A stretch of 64,000 nt of DNA from Flavobacterium selenitireducens (GTDB lineage: Bacteria > Bacteroidota > Bacteroidia > Flavobacteriales > Flavobacteriaceae). A program made the translations under genes and the position numbers. The notes beneath the pieces are model-generated. The model was given only the letters and a program-made list of their open reading frames with translations. It did no database searches and was not told the origin of the DNA. Location: contig NZ_JAAVIY010000005.1 in the NCBI RefSeq assembly GCF_014748335.1, positions 1 through 64,000 on the forward strand, written 5' to 3'. Shown piece by piece: positions 56,210 through 64,000 of this stretch. Position 1 is the stretch's first letter. Every line of letters begins with the position of its first letter.

Positions 56210-56671
56210 TTACAATCGGTATTTGACGAGCAACGCCAATTGCCCCAAGTGGTAAGCGTCGTGTTGCATGATGCCGAAAATAAAATCGTAAACCGTGTAG
56301 CCGGAATCGAGGTATTTTTCGGACAATTTTTCAGGGCTCACTTTTTCGAGAAAATTCAGCCAGTCCACTTGTGTTTGTTCGAGTTCCGAGAGCAGTTTTT
56401 TCCAGGCTTCGGCTGATGTGTCGGATATTTCCAGAAAATAATTGTGTTCCGGCGTAGGGTCGAATTCGCCGTTAACGCGATTCAGAACCACATCGCGCCA
56501 CATCCTGACGTGATACACCACTTCCCAAATCGAGTTGACGACGGAACTCGGTTTTTCGGCCGCTTTTTCCGCGGAAATGCCGCGCAGTGTCGGCATCAAC
56601 GCCGAGTCGAGCCATGGATCGCCGTCGAACAAGTCGCGGAACAGTTTGATCATTCTTTGATTTTCACTCAT
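56210..56671 (-). CDS. DinB-like four-helix protein (153 aa)
   Basis: DinB/YfiT superfamily, putative metal-dependent thiol transferase-like fold. His residues at VVYHVRMWRD and HDAYHLGQ are placed as the usual metal-binding triad. Normal length. Substrate unknown. Convergent with the 165-residue membrane protein gene (23 bp gap, no terminator seen). Confidence 0.85.
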   Translation of the reverse strand: MSENQRMIKLFRDLFDGDPWLDSALMPTLRGISAEKAAEKPSSVVNSIWEVVYHVRMWRDVVLNRVNGEFDPTPEHNYFLEISDTSAEAWKKLLSELEQTQVDWLNFLEKVSPEKLSEKYLDSGYTVYDFIFGIMQHDAYHLGQLALLVKYRL

Positions 56672-56741
56672 AACTACATGTGTTTCGAAATAATCGATGT
56701 TCGGAACCTGGCTTTTTGTATAGAGACGATAACTAAATTAC

Positions 56742-56774
56742 AAAAAAAATCCGCCCTATTCGTGACGGATTTTT
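56742..56774 (-). terminator. Rho-independent terminator of gap
   Basis: Nine-bp stem (AAAAATCCG with CGGATTTTT) and an A run on the plus strand, read as a U run leftward; 22 bp after the gap stop. Confidence 0.85.
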
Positions 56775-56796
56775 CCAGTTAGGTAAGCGTAAAATC

Positions 56797-58245
56797 TTAA
56801 TAATACGTGTAGCGTCTCACTTTAGAAACGTATTTGGCCAGTCGTATTACTTGATGGCTGTAACCGTATTCGTTGTCATACCAGACGTAGAGCACGATGC
56901 TTTTTCCGTCAGGGGACACAATCGTGGCGTTGCTGTCGTAAATGGAAGGAGCGGAAGTTCCGACGATGTCCGAAGAAACAAGCTCGTTGTTGAGCGAATA
57001 TTTGATCTGTTCGACCAATTCGCCTTCGAGCGCATATTGTTTCATGATGGAATTGATCTCGTCTACCGAAGTTTCTCGCTCCACTTCGAGGTTCAAGACC
57101 ACGAGCGAGCCGTTCGGAACCGGCACCCGAATCGCATTTGAAGTCAATTTTCCGGTCAGGGAAGGCAGGGCTTTCGCCACGGCGCTACCGGCTCCGGTCT
57201 CGGTTATGACCATGTTTAGCGCGGCCGCACGACCACGACGGTATTTTTTGTGCATGTTGTCTACGAGGTTTTGGTCGTTCGTATAGGCGTGGATCGTTTC
57301 CAGGTGTCCTTTTACGACGCCAAGCGTATCCTCGACGGCTTTCAGGATAGGCGTGATGGCATTTGTCGTGCAAGAGGCAGCTGAAAAAATATCGACTTCC
57401 GCAGGATCGTATTCAAGATGGTTCACGCCGTGAACGATATTCGGGACACCTTTTCCGGGAGCGGTCAGCAAAACCTTGTCGACGCCTTTCGATGTAAGAT
57501 GGCGAGAAAGTGCTTCCTGTGTCGTGAATGCGCCAGTATTGTCGATGACCAACGCATCAGAAAAACCATATTCGGTATAATCGATCTCTTCGGGAGAATT
57601 TGCTGTGATGATATGTACCGTCGTTCCGTTGATGATGAGCGCCTTGTGGTCCGGATCGGCTATGACCGAACCTTGAAAATCCCCATGGATCGAATCGTAT
57701 CGCAACAACGACGCACGTTTTTCAAGATAGACCGCGTCGTTCTTGTCGCGGGTCACGATCGCGCGTAGCCTTAACTGAGTTCCCTTGCCGGTTTTGGACA
57801 TGAGTTCGCGTGCGAGCAAGCGCCCGATGCGCCCAAACCCGTAAAGGACGACGTCTTTCGGTTTGTTGTTTTTGAAGTCGCGTGCATTGGCGAGCTTGTC
57901 AATGATAAAAGAAGTTGCGTTCGGATAGTGGTTGTCTTCCGAGCGATACTCGTGCGTAAGTTTGCCGATGTCGAGTTTGGCGGGCGGCAGATCCATGGAT
58001 AGGATGGCTTTGGCGATTTCGACAGAATCGAATACCGAAATGGGCTTTCCGACGAATTCACCCGCATATTCGTGCAAATTGATGATGTCGCTTACGTTGC
58101 AATTGATCAGTTGGTTGCGAAACAGTACCATTTCGATCGATTTATCGTACCAAAGATCAGAAACGATGCGGATGAATTCTACCGCGGCGCGCCTTCTGTC
58201 GGCTTGATAAGCTACCTCTTTTTCGTACAAGCTTGCTGTAGTCAT
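56797..58245 (-). CDS. gap: Glyceraldehyde-3-phosphate dehydrogenase, long form (482 aa)
   Basis: Oxidises glyceraldehyde-3-phosphate with NAD(P). About 130 N-terminal residues precede the nucleotide-binding GFGRIGR (about 135); catalytic Cys in ASCTTN (about 291) and the ETIHAYTNDQ and RRGRAAALNMVIT segments follow. The extra N-terminal region is the norm for the long GAPDH of Bacteroidota, compared with ~335 residues in the classic form. ATG 58245 is chosen because the frame extension to 58284 begins inside the -7 box. Confidence 0.93.
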   Translation of the reverse strand: MTTASLYEKEVAYQADRRRAAVEFIRIVSDLWYDKSIEMVLFRNQLINCNVSDIINLHEYAGEFVGKPISVFDSVEIAKAILSMDLPPAKLDIGKLTHEYRSEDNHYPNATSFIIDKLANARDFKNNKPKDVVLYGFGRIGRLLARELMSKTGKGTQLRLRAIVTRDKNDAVYLEKRASLLRYDSIHGDFQGSVIADPDHKALIINGTTVHIITANSPEEIDYTEYGFSDALVIDNTGAFTTQEALSRHLTSKGVDKVLLTAPGKGVPNIVHGVNHLEYDPAEVDIFSAASCTTNAITPILKAVEDTLGVVKGHLETIHAYTNDQNLVDNMHKKYRRGRAAALNMVITETGAGSAVAKALPSLTGKLTSNAIRVPVPNGSLVVLNLEVERETSVDEINSIMKQYALEGELVEQIKYSLNNELVSSDIVGTSAPSIYDSNATIVSPDGKSIVLYVWYDNEYGYSHQVIRLAKYVSKVRRYTYY

Positions 58246-58281
58246 TAGTTGTGTGTGGTTAGTGATTATTGAAATTTTCGG

Positions 58282-58289
58282 CAAATGTA
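58282..58289 (-). promoter_or_regulatory. -7 box of gap (TACATTTG)
   Basis: Perfect TAnnTTTG on the minus strand, 36 nt before the ATG at 58245. No clear TTG at 19 nt. Confidence 0.6.
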
Positions 58290-58419
58290 AATTATTTCAA
58301 ACGTTTTCGTAGATTATTTTGTTGCTTTTTTCTTAGTAAACAGGTGTTTCCGTAAAGGATTTTAAGACGGCGGATTGAGGTGGGATGTTAATTGAAGTAG
58401 GATTCTGTATTTTTGATTG

Positions 58420-60600
58420 TGAGCCCCCAATTCGCAAATTCGCGGCAAAAAAACGTGCGGCATAATTAACCTTGAAGTTTTCACCTTGTCGATGGAACGT
58501 GAATCCATAAAATTTTTAGCCGCGGATTAAAGGATTAAAGGATGCTAATGGAATCGACGTGAGCCCTTGAAATTTAAAGCCGCGAATTCGCGAATTCGCG
58601 GCTAAATAAAAAAAACGTGGCTGCGTGTTTCGAATTTGCGAATCTCAGAACGTAAATCCATCAAAAAAATCTGCGGATCCGCGGCAAAAAAAACACGTGA
58701 CACAAATCGCCAGTTGAACATGAACTATGAAATTTTGCCGCGGATTAAAGGATTAAAGGATGCTTATGGAATCGTCATGAGCCGTGAAATTTAAAGCCGG
58801 GAATTCGCGAATTCGCGGCTAAATAAAAAAACGTGGCCGCATGTGTTGAATTTGCGAATCGCAGAACGTAAATCCATCAAAAAAATCTGCGAATCCGCGG
58901 CAAAAAAAAACAAGTGAACATAAATCGCCAGTTGAATATGAACTATGAAATTTTGCCGCGGATTAAAGGATTAACGGATGCTAATGAATCGACGTGAGCC
59001 CAAGAAATTTTAAAGCCGCGAATTCGCGAATTCGCGGCTAAATAAAACAAACGTGGCTGCGTGTGTTGATTTTTCGAATCGCAGAACGTAAATCCATCAA
59101 AAAAATCTGCGAATCCGCGGCAAAAAAAAAACGCGTGACACAAATCGCCAGTTGAACATGAACTATGAAATTTTGCCGCAGATTAACGGATTAACGGATG
59201 CTAATGGAATCGTCATGAGCCGTGAAATTTAAAGCCGGGAATTCGCGAATTCGCGGCTAAATAAAAAAACGTGGCCGCATGTGTTGAATTTTCGAATCGC
59301 AGAAGTCCATCAAAAAAATCCGCGAATCCGCGGCAAAAAAAAACACGTGACACAAATCGCCAGTTGAACATGAACTATGAAATTTTGCCGCGGATTAACG
59401 GATTAAAGGATGCTAATGGAATCGACGTGAGCCCATGAGATTAAAGTCGCGAATTCGCGAATTCGCGGCTAAATAAAACAAACGTGGCTGCGTGTGTTGA
59501 TTTTTCGAATCGCAGATTAAGTACAAATCCATCAGAAAAATCCGCGAATCCGCGGCAAAAAAAACACGTGACACACCACGAAAGTTCAAATCGCCAATTG
59601 AACGTGAACTGTGAAATTTTAGCCGCGGATTAAAGGATTAAAGGATTCTAATGGAATCGGCGTGAGCCCATGAAATTTGAAGCTGCGAAATCGCGAATTC
59701 GCGGCTAAATAAAAAAATGTGGCTGCGTGGGTTGAATTTGCGAATCGCAGAACGTAAATCCATCAAAAAATCCGCGAATCCGCGGCAAAAAAAAACACCT
59801 GAACATAAATCGCCAGTTGAACATAAACTATGAAATTTAGCCGCGGATTAACGGATTAACGGATGCTAATGGAATCGACGTGAGCCCAAGAAATTTTAAA
59901 GCCGCGAATTCGCGAATTTGCGGCTAAATAAAAAAAACGTGGCTGAATGTGTTGAATTTTCGAATCGCAGAATGTAAGTCCATCAAAAAAATCTGCGAAT
60001 CCGCGGCAAAAAAAAGCTCGTGAAACACAACGGAAGCTCAAATCGCCAATTGAGCGTGAACTATGAAATTTTAGCCGCGGACTAAAGGATTAAAGGATGC
60101 TGATGGAATCGACGGCTTACGAAATTTTAAAGCCGCGAATTCGCGAATTTGCGGCTAAATAAAAAAAACGTGGCTGAATGTGTTGAATTTTCGAATCGCA
60201 GAATGTAAGTCCATCAAAAAAATCTGCGAATCCGCGGCAAAAAAAAACACGTGACACAAATCGCCAGTTGAACATGAACTATGAAATTTTGCCGCGGATT
60301 AAAGGATTAAAGGATCCTAATGGAATTGTCATGAGCCGTAAAATTTAAAGCCGCGAATTCGCGAATTCGCGGCTAAATAAAAAAATGTGGCTGCGTGGGT
60401 TGAATTTTCGAATCGCAGAACGTAAATCCATCAAAAAATTGCGAATCCGCTGCAAGAAAGAAACTCCTGACTCAACGAAAGTTCAAATCGCCAATTTAAC
60501 CTGAATCCATAAAATTTTAGCCGCGGATTAACGGATTAAAGGATGCTGAGGAATCGAGGTGAGCCCATGAAATTTTAAGCCGCGAATTCGCAAAAAAAAA
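58420..60600. repeat. Tandem array of ~212-235 bp palindrome-rich intergenic repeats
   Basis: Ten unit starts carrying GCCGCGGATTAA or a near match lie at 58519, 58737, 58955, 59175, 59387, 59622, 59840, 60074, 60291 and 60520, with a degenerate part-unit from about 58420 and a truncated last unit ending at the degQ terminator. Each unit holds a 26-nt palindrome (arm AGCCGCGAATTCG followed by its exact reverse complement; perfect at 58578-58603) and a second inverted pair formed by GCCGCGGATT and AATCCGCGGC. Between them lie A runs and a variable linker. No coding potential is consistent across units. Apart from this array, 58290-58419 holds only a TATTTTTG box at 58408-58415. Confidence 0.95.
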
Positions 60601-60618
60601 GCCACCCGCAAGGATGGC
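60592..60618 (-). terminator. Rho-independent terminator of degQ
   Basis: Leftward reading: GCCATCC pairs with GGGTGGC (one U-G) around a four-base loop, followed by nine U. It truncates the last palindromic unit. Confidence 0.88.
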
Positions 60619-60644
60619 CTTTTCTCAAAATCTACTTTTTTGGG

Positions 60645-62042
60645 TTACATGATCACGCGCACGAGTTCGCCGTTGCTCGTCATCAATTGCACTTGTACCG
60701 ATTGTTCGTCTCCGATGCGCTTCAACAAGCCCGAGACTGTTTCCACATCCGAAACCTTGACGTTCCCGATCGACAGGATCACGCCGCCTTTGAGCTCGTC
60801 GGCATATTCCTGAAGCCTTTCGTTTTTTACGTCATCTATCTTGACGCCGTAACTTACGCGGAACCGTTTTTTGTCAGCAGTCGACATATTGGAAAGTTCC
60901 ATGCCCTTGAATTCCACGGTCGCAAACTCATTTTTGATGAGTCGAACGCCGGTTGTGTAGGTCTTGGCATCGCGAATGTAAGTCACGTTGACGATGTCGT
61001 TCGGGCGTTTCGTCGTGATTACCGAGTTGAGATCTGCAAAACTGTAAATGTCGTGTCCGTCGACCTGGGTGATCACATCGCCTTTTCGCAAACCGGCTTT
61101 TTCAGCTCCCGAACCTTTCGTGGCGGCGCTTACATAGAATCCGGAAGTGCGGCCCACGTTGAGCTCCTGGGAAATCTTGCTGTTCAACTCGGTTCCCTGG
61201 ACGCCCATGATGGCGCGTTGTGTATTTCCGAATTCGAGGATATCCTCTACGATTTTTCGCGCGACGTTGGACGGAACCGCGAACGAATAGCCTACATAAG
61301 AACCCGTCATTGATGAAATCATGGTGTTGATACCGACGAGTTCGCCATTCGTATTGACGAGCGCGCCTCCCGAATTGCCGGGATTGACGGCCGCGTCGGT
61401 CTGGATGAACGACTGCAATCCGTCTCCGCTGAGGTTCCTGGCTTTGGCCGATACGATTCCGGCGGTAACCGTCGAGGTCAGGTTGTACGGGTTTCCGACG
61501 GCAAGCACCCATTCGCCGACTTTGATCTGGTCGGAATTCGCGAAGGCGGTGTACGGGAGTTTTTCGTCTGCATCGATCTTGAGCAATGCAATGTCCATTT
61601 TGGAATCAGAGCCGATCAATTTCGCTTTATACGATTTGCGGTTGTTGAGCGTGACTTCTAGCTCTGACGCATCCTTGATCACATGGTTGTTGGTTACGAT
61701 GTAACCGTCTTCCGAAATGATGACGCCCGATCCGGTCCCCACCTGTTCCTGTTGCTGGCCGCCGCGGTATCCGTAAAAATATTCGAGCATAGGATTGTTG
61801 ACGGTGCGATAGGAAACGTTCTTGACGTGAACCACATAATGCACGGCTTTATCGGCCGCTGCGGTAAAATCGATATTTTCGGCCCCGCCAAAACCAACGG
61901 TACGCGTATGGTTTTCCGGAGCGATCGAAATGACGGGTTTGTCGTTTGAGAAAACCTTCTCCTCAGACAATAATTTGTAAGCGCCCAACGTAATGCCGCC
62001 GCTTAACAAAGACACCAGGAATAAACTAGAGAATCTTTTCAT
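60645..62042 (-). CDS. degQ: Periplasmic serine protease of the DegP/DegQ (HtrA) family (465 aa)
   Basis: ATP-independent protease and chaperone for misfolded envelope proteins. N-terminal signal or anchor (residues 5-25); trypsin-like domain with the triad His (TNNHV, about 119), Asp (DIALLK, about 148) and Ser (GNSGGA, about 222); two PDZ domains follow (about 275-365 and 385-465). Normal length for DegQ. Monocistronic, with a terminator 27 bp after the stop. Functionally it would complement the foldase operon at 41.8-46.0 kb. Confidence 0.93.
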   Translation of the reverse strand: MKRFSSLFLVSLLSGGITLGAYKLLSEEKVFSNDKPVISIAPENHTRTVGFGGAENIDFTAAADKAVHYVVHVKNVSYRTVNNPMLEYFYGYRGGQQQEQVGTGSGVIISEDGYIVTNNHVIKDASELEVTLNNRKSYKAKLIGSDSKMDIALLKIDADEKLPYTAFANSDQIKVGEWVLAVGNPYNLTSTVTAGIVSAKARNLSGDGLQSFIQTDAAVNPGNSGGALVNTNGELVGINTMISSMTGSYVGYSFAVPSNVARKIVEDILEFGNTQRAIMGVQGTELNSKISQELNVGRTSGFYVSAATKGSGAEKAGLRKGDVITQVDGHDIYSFADLNSVITTKRPNDIVNVTYIRDAKTYTTGVRLIKNEFATVEFKGMELSNMSTADKKRFRVSYGVKIDDVKNERLQEYADELKGGVILSIGNVKVSDVETVSGLLKRIGDEQSVQVQLMTSNGELVRVIM

Positions 62043-62223
62043 CTTTATTGAATTGTTTTTGGAATTTATCCGTTTAATTCCGAAAGAAATCAGGATTTGG
62101 CAACGGACGTAAAATTGCTTGTTTGATAACGTATGATTTTAACATCAAAATTATTCGTTTATTGCAATCGCAAAATCACTTTAACCACGCCTTAACAGCG
62201 TTTAACTTTACTTTAAATCTTCG

Positions 62224-62231
62224 TACTTTTG
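62224..62231 (+). promoter_or_regulatory. -7 box TACTTTTG, 4 nt before the dapF ATG
   Basis: Perfect TAnnTTTG. With the usual short distance to the start site, the dapF mRNA would begin at or next to its AUG. No TTG at 19 nt; TTTA is present. Confidence 0.55.
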
Positions 62232-62235
62232 GGAT

Positions 62236-63015
62236 ATGGAAATCAGATTCTCCAAATACCAGGGAACGGGCAACGATTTTGTGGTCGTCGACAACCGTGG
62301 CCTCACGTTCCCCAAAAACGATACCGGGCTTGTTGCACATCTTTGCGACCGACGTTTTGGCATTGGCGGCGACGGATTGCTGCTGCTTGAAAACGATCCC
62401 GATTACGACTTCAGGATGGTATATTACAATTCAGACGGAAATCCCGGATCGATGTGTGGCAATGGCGGACGCTGCCTTGTCGCTTTCGCCCGCAATTTAG
62501 ACGTAGTTGGGGAAACCGCCCGTTTTATAGCGTCGGACGGGCCGCATTTCGCAAATTTATTCGACGATATTATTTCGCTACAGATGAAAGACGTGGCATC
62601 GGTGAACGTAGAGGATGGTTATACGTTCCTCGACACGGGTTCGCCCCATCACATTGAAATGGTCGAAGACCTCGAGAATTTCGACGTGTTCGGTAGAGGT
62701 TCCCAAATTCGGTACGGCTCGCTTTACGGACAAAAAGGCAGTAATGTCAACTTCGTGAAGGCCGAAGCCGACGGAAGTTTTTCGATGCGGACATACGAAC
62801 GAGGTGTCGAAGACGAAACGCTCTCGTGCGGAACCGGAGCGACGGCGGTTGCCATTGCCATGTACAAGACCGGGAAAACGGCATCTGACCGCATAAGACT
62901 CAACGTCAAAGGCGGGCAACTCGAAGTTTCATTTGCCGAAAAGAATGGTGTTTTTACGAACGTTTTTCTCAACGGACCGGCGAAATCCGTGTTCGAAGGC
63001 ACATTTCCATGCTGA
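62236..63015 (+). CDS. dapF: Diaminopimelate epimerase
   Basis: Converts LL- to meso-diaminopimelate for lysine and peptidoglycan synthesis. The two catalytic Cys are in MCGNGGRC (about residue 73) and SCGTGATA (about 197); the start FSKYQGTGNDFVVVDN is diagnostic. 259 residues, slightly short of E. coli DapF (274). Its stop overlaps the next gene by 7 nt; dapF-GNAT-mltG form an operon. Confidence 0.96.
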   Translation: MEIRFSKYQGTGNDFVVVDNRGLTFPKNDTGLVAHLCDRRFGIGGDGLLLLENDPDYDFRMVYYNSDGNPGSMCGNGGRCLVAFARNLDVVGETARFIASDGPHFANLFDDIISLQMKDVASVNVEDGYTFLDTGSPHHIEMVEDLENFDVFGRGSQIRYGSLYGQKGSNVNFVKAEADGSFSMRTYERGVEDETLSCGTGATAVAIAMYKTGKTASDRIRLNVKGGQLEVSFAEKNGVFTNVFLNGPAKSVFEGTFPC

Positions 63016-63539
63016 CATTGACGGGAAATAACGTGTTTCTTCGCGCACTCGAACCAGAAGATCTCGATTTCGTATTCGCGATAGAAAACGACGAATCCAT
63101 CTGGAATGTCAGCAATACCCAAACACCTTACAGTCGTTTCCTGATCAGGCAATATCTCGAAAACGCCCAGCAGGATATTTACGAAGCCAAACAATTGCGG
63201 CTTGCGATCGCCAGGCAAGGCAGCGGGAAAACCATCGGCCTTATCGATCTGTTCGATTACGATCCGAGGAATCACCGCGCGGGGATCGGCATCGTCATAA
63301 AAGATAAATTAAATCGCGACAAGGGTTATGGAGGCGAAGCACTCGAGTTGCTCATCAGGTACTCGTTTTCACATTTGGGGCTTCATCAGCTTTACGCGAA
63401 CATCGCCACGGACAACGTGAGAAGTGTGGCGCTTTTTACTAAATTTGGCTTCGTCCTTTCCGGCGTGAAAAAAGGCTGGAACCGCGTTGGCGGGAAGTAT
63501 GAGGACGAGGCGTTCTATCAATTAATAAACATCAGATAA
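63009..63539 (+). CDS. GNAT-family N-acetyltransferase, RimJ/SpeG-like (176 aa)
   Basis: Acetyl-CoA binding motif A RDKGYGGEAL, followed by LHQLYANIATDNVRSVALFTKFGF as in RimJ/RimL/SpeG enzymes. Acceptor unknown. Overlaps dapF by 7 nt and lies 4 nt before mltG. Confidence 0.88.
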   Translation: MLTLTGNNVFLRALEPEDLDFVFAIENDESIWNVSNTQTPYSRFLIRQYLENAQQDIYEAKQLRLAIARQGSGKTIGLIDLFDYDPRNHRAGIGIVIKDKLNRDKGYGGEALELLIRYSFSHLGLHQLYANIATDNVRSVALFTKFGFVLSGVKKGWNRVGGKYEDEAFYQLINIR

Positions 63540-63543
63540 TACA

Positions 63544-64000
63544 GTGAATTTCAAAAAAATCATCGGCATCGTTTCGGTGGTCGTCGTGACCATCGCCATT
63601 GTTTACGGCTATATCCTTTATCGCAATATTTTTTCGTCGAACACTAAATTCAACGAAAAAGAGGTCGCCATCTTTATTCCGACCAATTCCGATTTTACCC
63701 AGGTCAAGGATATCTTGCGTCCGTATCTTGAAAATCTCGAAAATTTTGAGACGACCGCGGACAAAAAATCATTTACCACAAACGTGAAAGCCGGGAAATT
63801 CATCCTGAAAAAGGGAATGAACAACAACGAAATCGTAAATGCGTTGCGCCAGCCGGTTCCTGTCAAGATCGCGTTCAACAACCAGGAGCGGCTCGAGGAT
63901 TTCGCAGGACGCATCGGCCAGCAGATCGAGGCCGACAGCACCAGTCTTATGAAATCGTTCCTCGATCCCGAATTCCTCAAGGAGAATGATTTTACCGAAG
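63544..64000 (+). CDS. mltG: Endolytic murein transglycosylase MltG (3' end outside window)
   Basis: The frame from GTG 63544 is open to the right edge (152 codons). It encodes an N-terminal membrane anchor (IIGIVSVVVVTIAIVYGYIL), then AIFIPTNSDFTQVKDIL, KAGKFILKKGMNNNEIVNAL and AFNNQERLEDFAGRIGQQI, which match the LysM-like and early YceG region of flavobacterial MltG. MltG cleaves nascent glycan strands and sets their length. The catalytic Glu lies beyond the edge. No upstream ATG fits; GTG is 4 nt after the GNAT stop. Confidence 0.88.
   Translation, partial: MNFKKIIGIVSVVVVTIAIVYGYILYRNIFSSNTKFNEKEVAIFIPTNSDFTQVKDILRPYLENLENFETTADKKSFTTNVKAGKFILKKGMNNNEIVNALRQPVPVKIAFNNQERLEDFAGRIGQQIEADSTSLMKSFLDPEFLKENDFTE

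Noticed and set aside
58246..58284. Longer N-terminus for GAPDH
   Set aside because: The alternative start codon lies inside a perfect -7 box.
58943..60041. Two small leftward open frames (58943-59143 and 59856-60041) with similar translations
   Set aside because: They are the same repeat unit read twice; the frame is not open in other units, so it is not a protein family.
58420..60600. CRISPR array
   Set aside because: Unit length is over 200 bp, the parts between palindromes are themselves repeated rather than unique, and no cas gene is near.
1..64000. Insertion sequences, phage or integrative element boundaries, tRNA or rRNA genes
   Set aside because: No transposase, integrase, cloverleaf or rRNA-like segment was recognised on either strand.

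Overview
The window looks like chromosome from a member of the Bacteroidota, most likely a Flavobacterium-type organism of the Flavobacteriaceae. Evidence: seven proteins end in type IX secretion system (T9SS) sorting signals; many genes are preceded by the Bacteroidota -7 box TAnnTTTG (two with TTG 19 nt upstream) and lack obvious Shine-Dalgarno sites; and familiar flavobacterial gene sets occur (long-form GAPDH, dapF-GNAT-mltG, a foldase operon). G+C looks close to one half by eye, which is high for the genus. That is an impression, not a computation.

Region 1 (1-39,455) is a one-strand cluster of giant secreted surface proteins. Seven genes (one cut by the left edge) encode roughly 1,200 to 3,300 residues each, almost entirely beta-sandwich modules (Fn3-like, Ig-like, IPT/TIG, GEVED, cleaved-adhesin-like, pre-peptidase-like, MopE-like DxDxDG repeats). 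Each is followed by its own strong terminator. They use two C-terminal cassettes: a type A T9SS tail preceded by MopE-like repeats and three ~95-residue repeats (genes ending at 1946, 33985, 39405), or a type C-like tail preceded by a ~430-residue module (genes ending at 6432, 13552, 17455, 23907). N-terminal modules are shuffled independently of the tails. A small secreted protein gene with an 18-nt dyad upstream (17694-18101) sits in the middle.

Region 2 (39.5-51.8 kb) is core-type: a small PID-CTERM-like membrane protein, prfC, a tightly packed operon of three periplasmic foldase-type genes with a MoxR ATPase after them, a peptidylglycine monooxygenase-like protein divergent from an acyltransferase, and aconitase. 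A GTTTAAR heptamer array separates prfC from the foldase operon.

Region 3 (51.9-58.3 kb) holds a leftward DUF72 - metallophosphoesterase - methyltransferase operon with ATGA overlaps, an APC permease plus a small membrane protein, a DinB-like protein and GAPDH.

Region 4 (58.4-60.6 kb) is a non-coding array of about ten ~212-235 bp units rich in palindromes. It lies between the gap promoter and the degQ terminator and is the most conspicuous unexplained structure here.

Region 5 (60.6-64.0 kb) holds a DegP/DegQ protease and a dapF - GNAT - mltG operon, with mltG cut by the right edge. I saw no tRNA, rRNA, CRISPR array or transposase.
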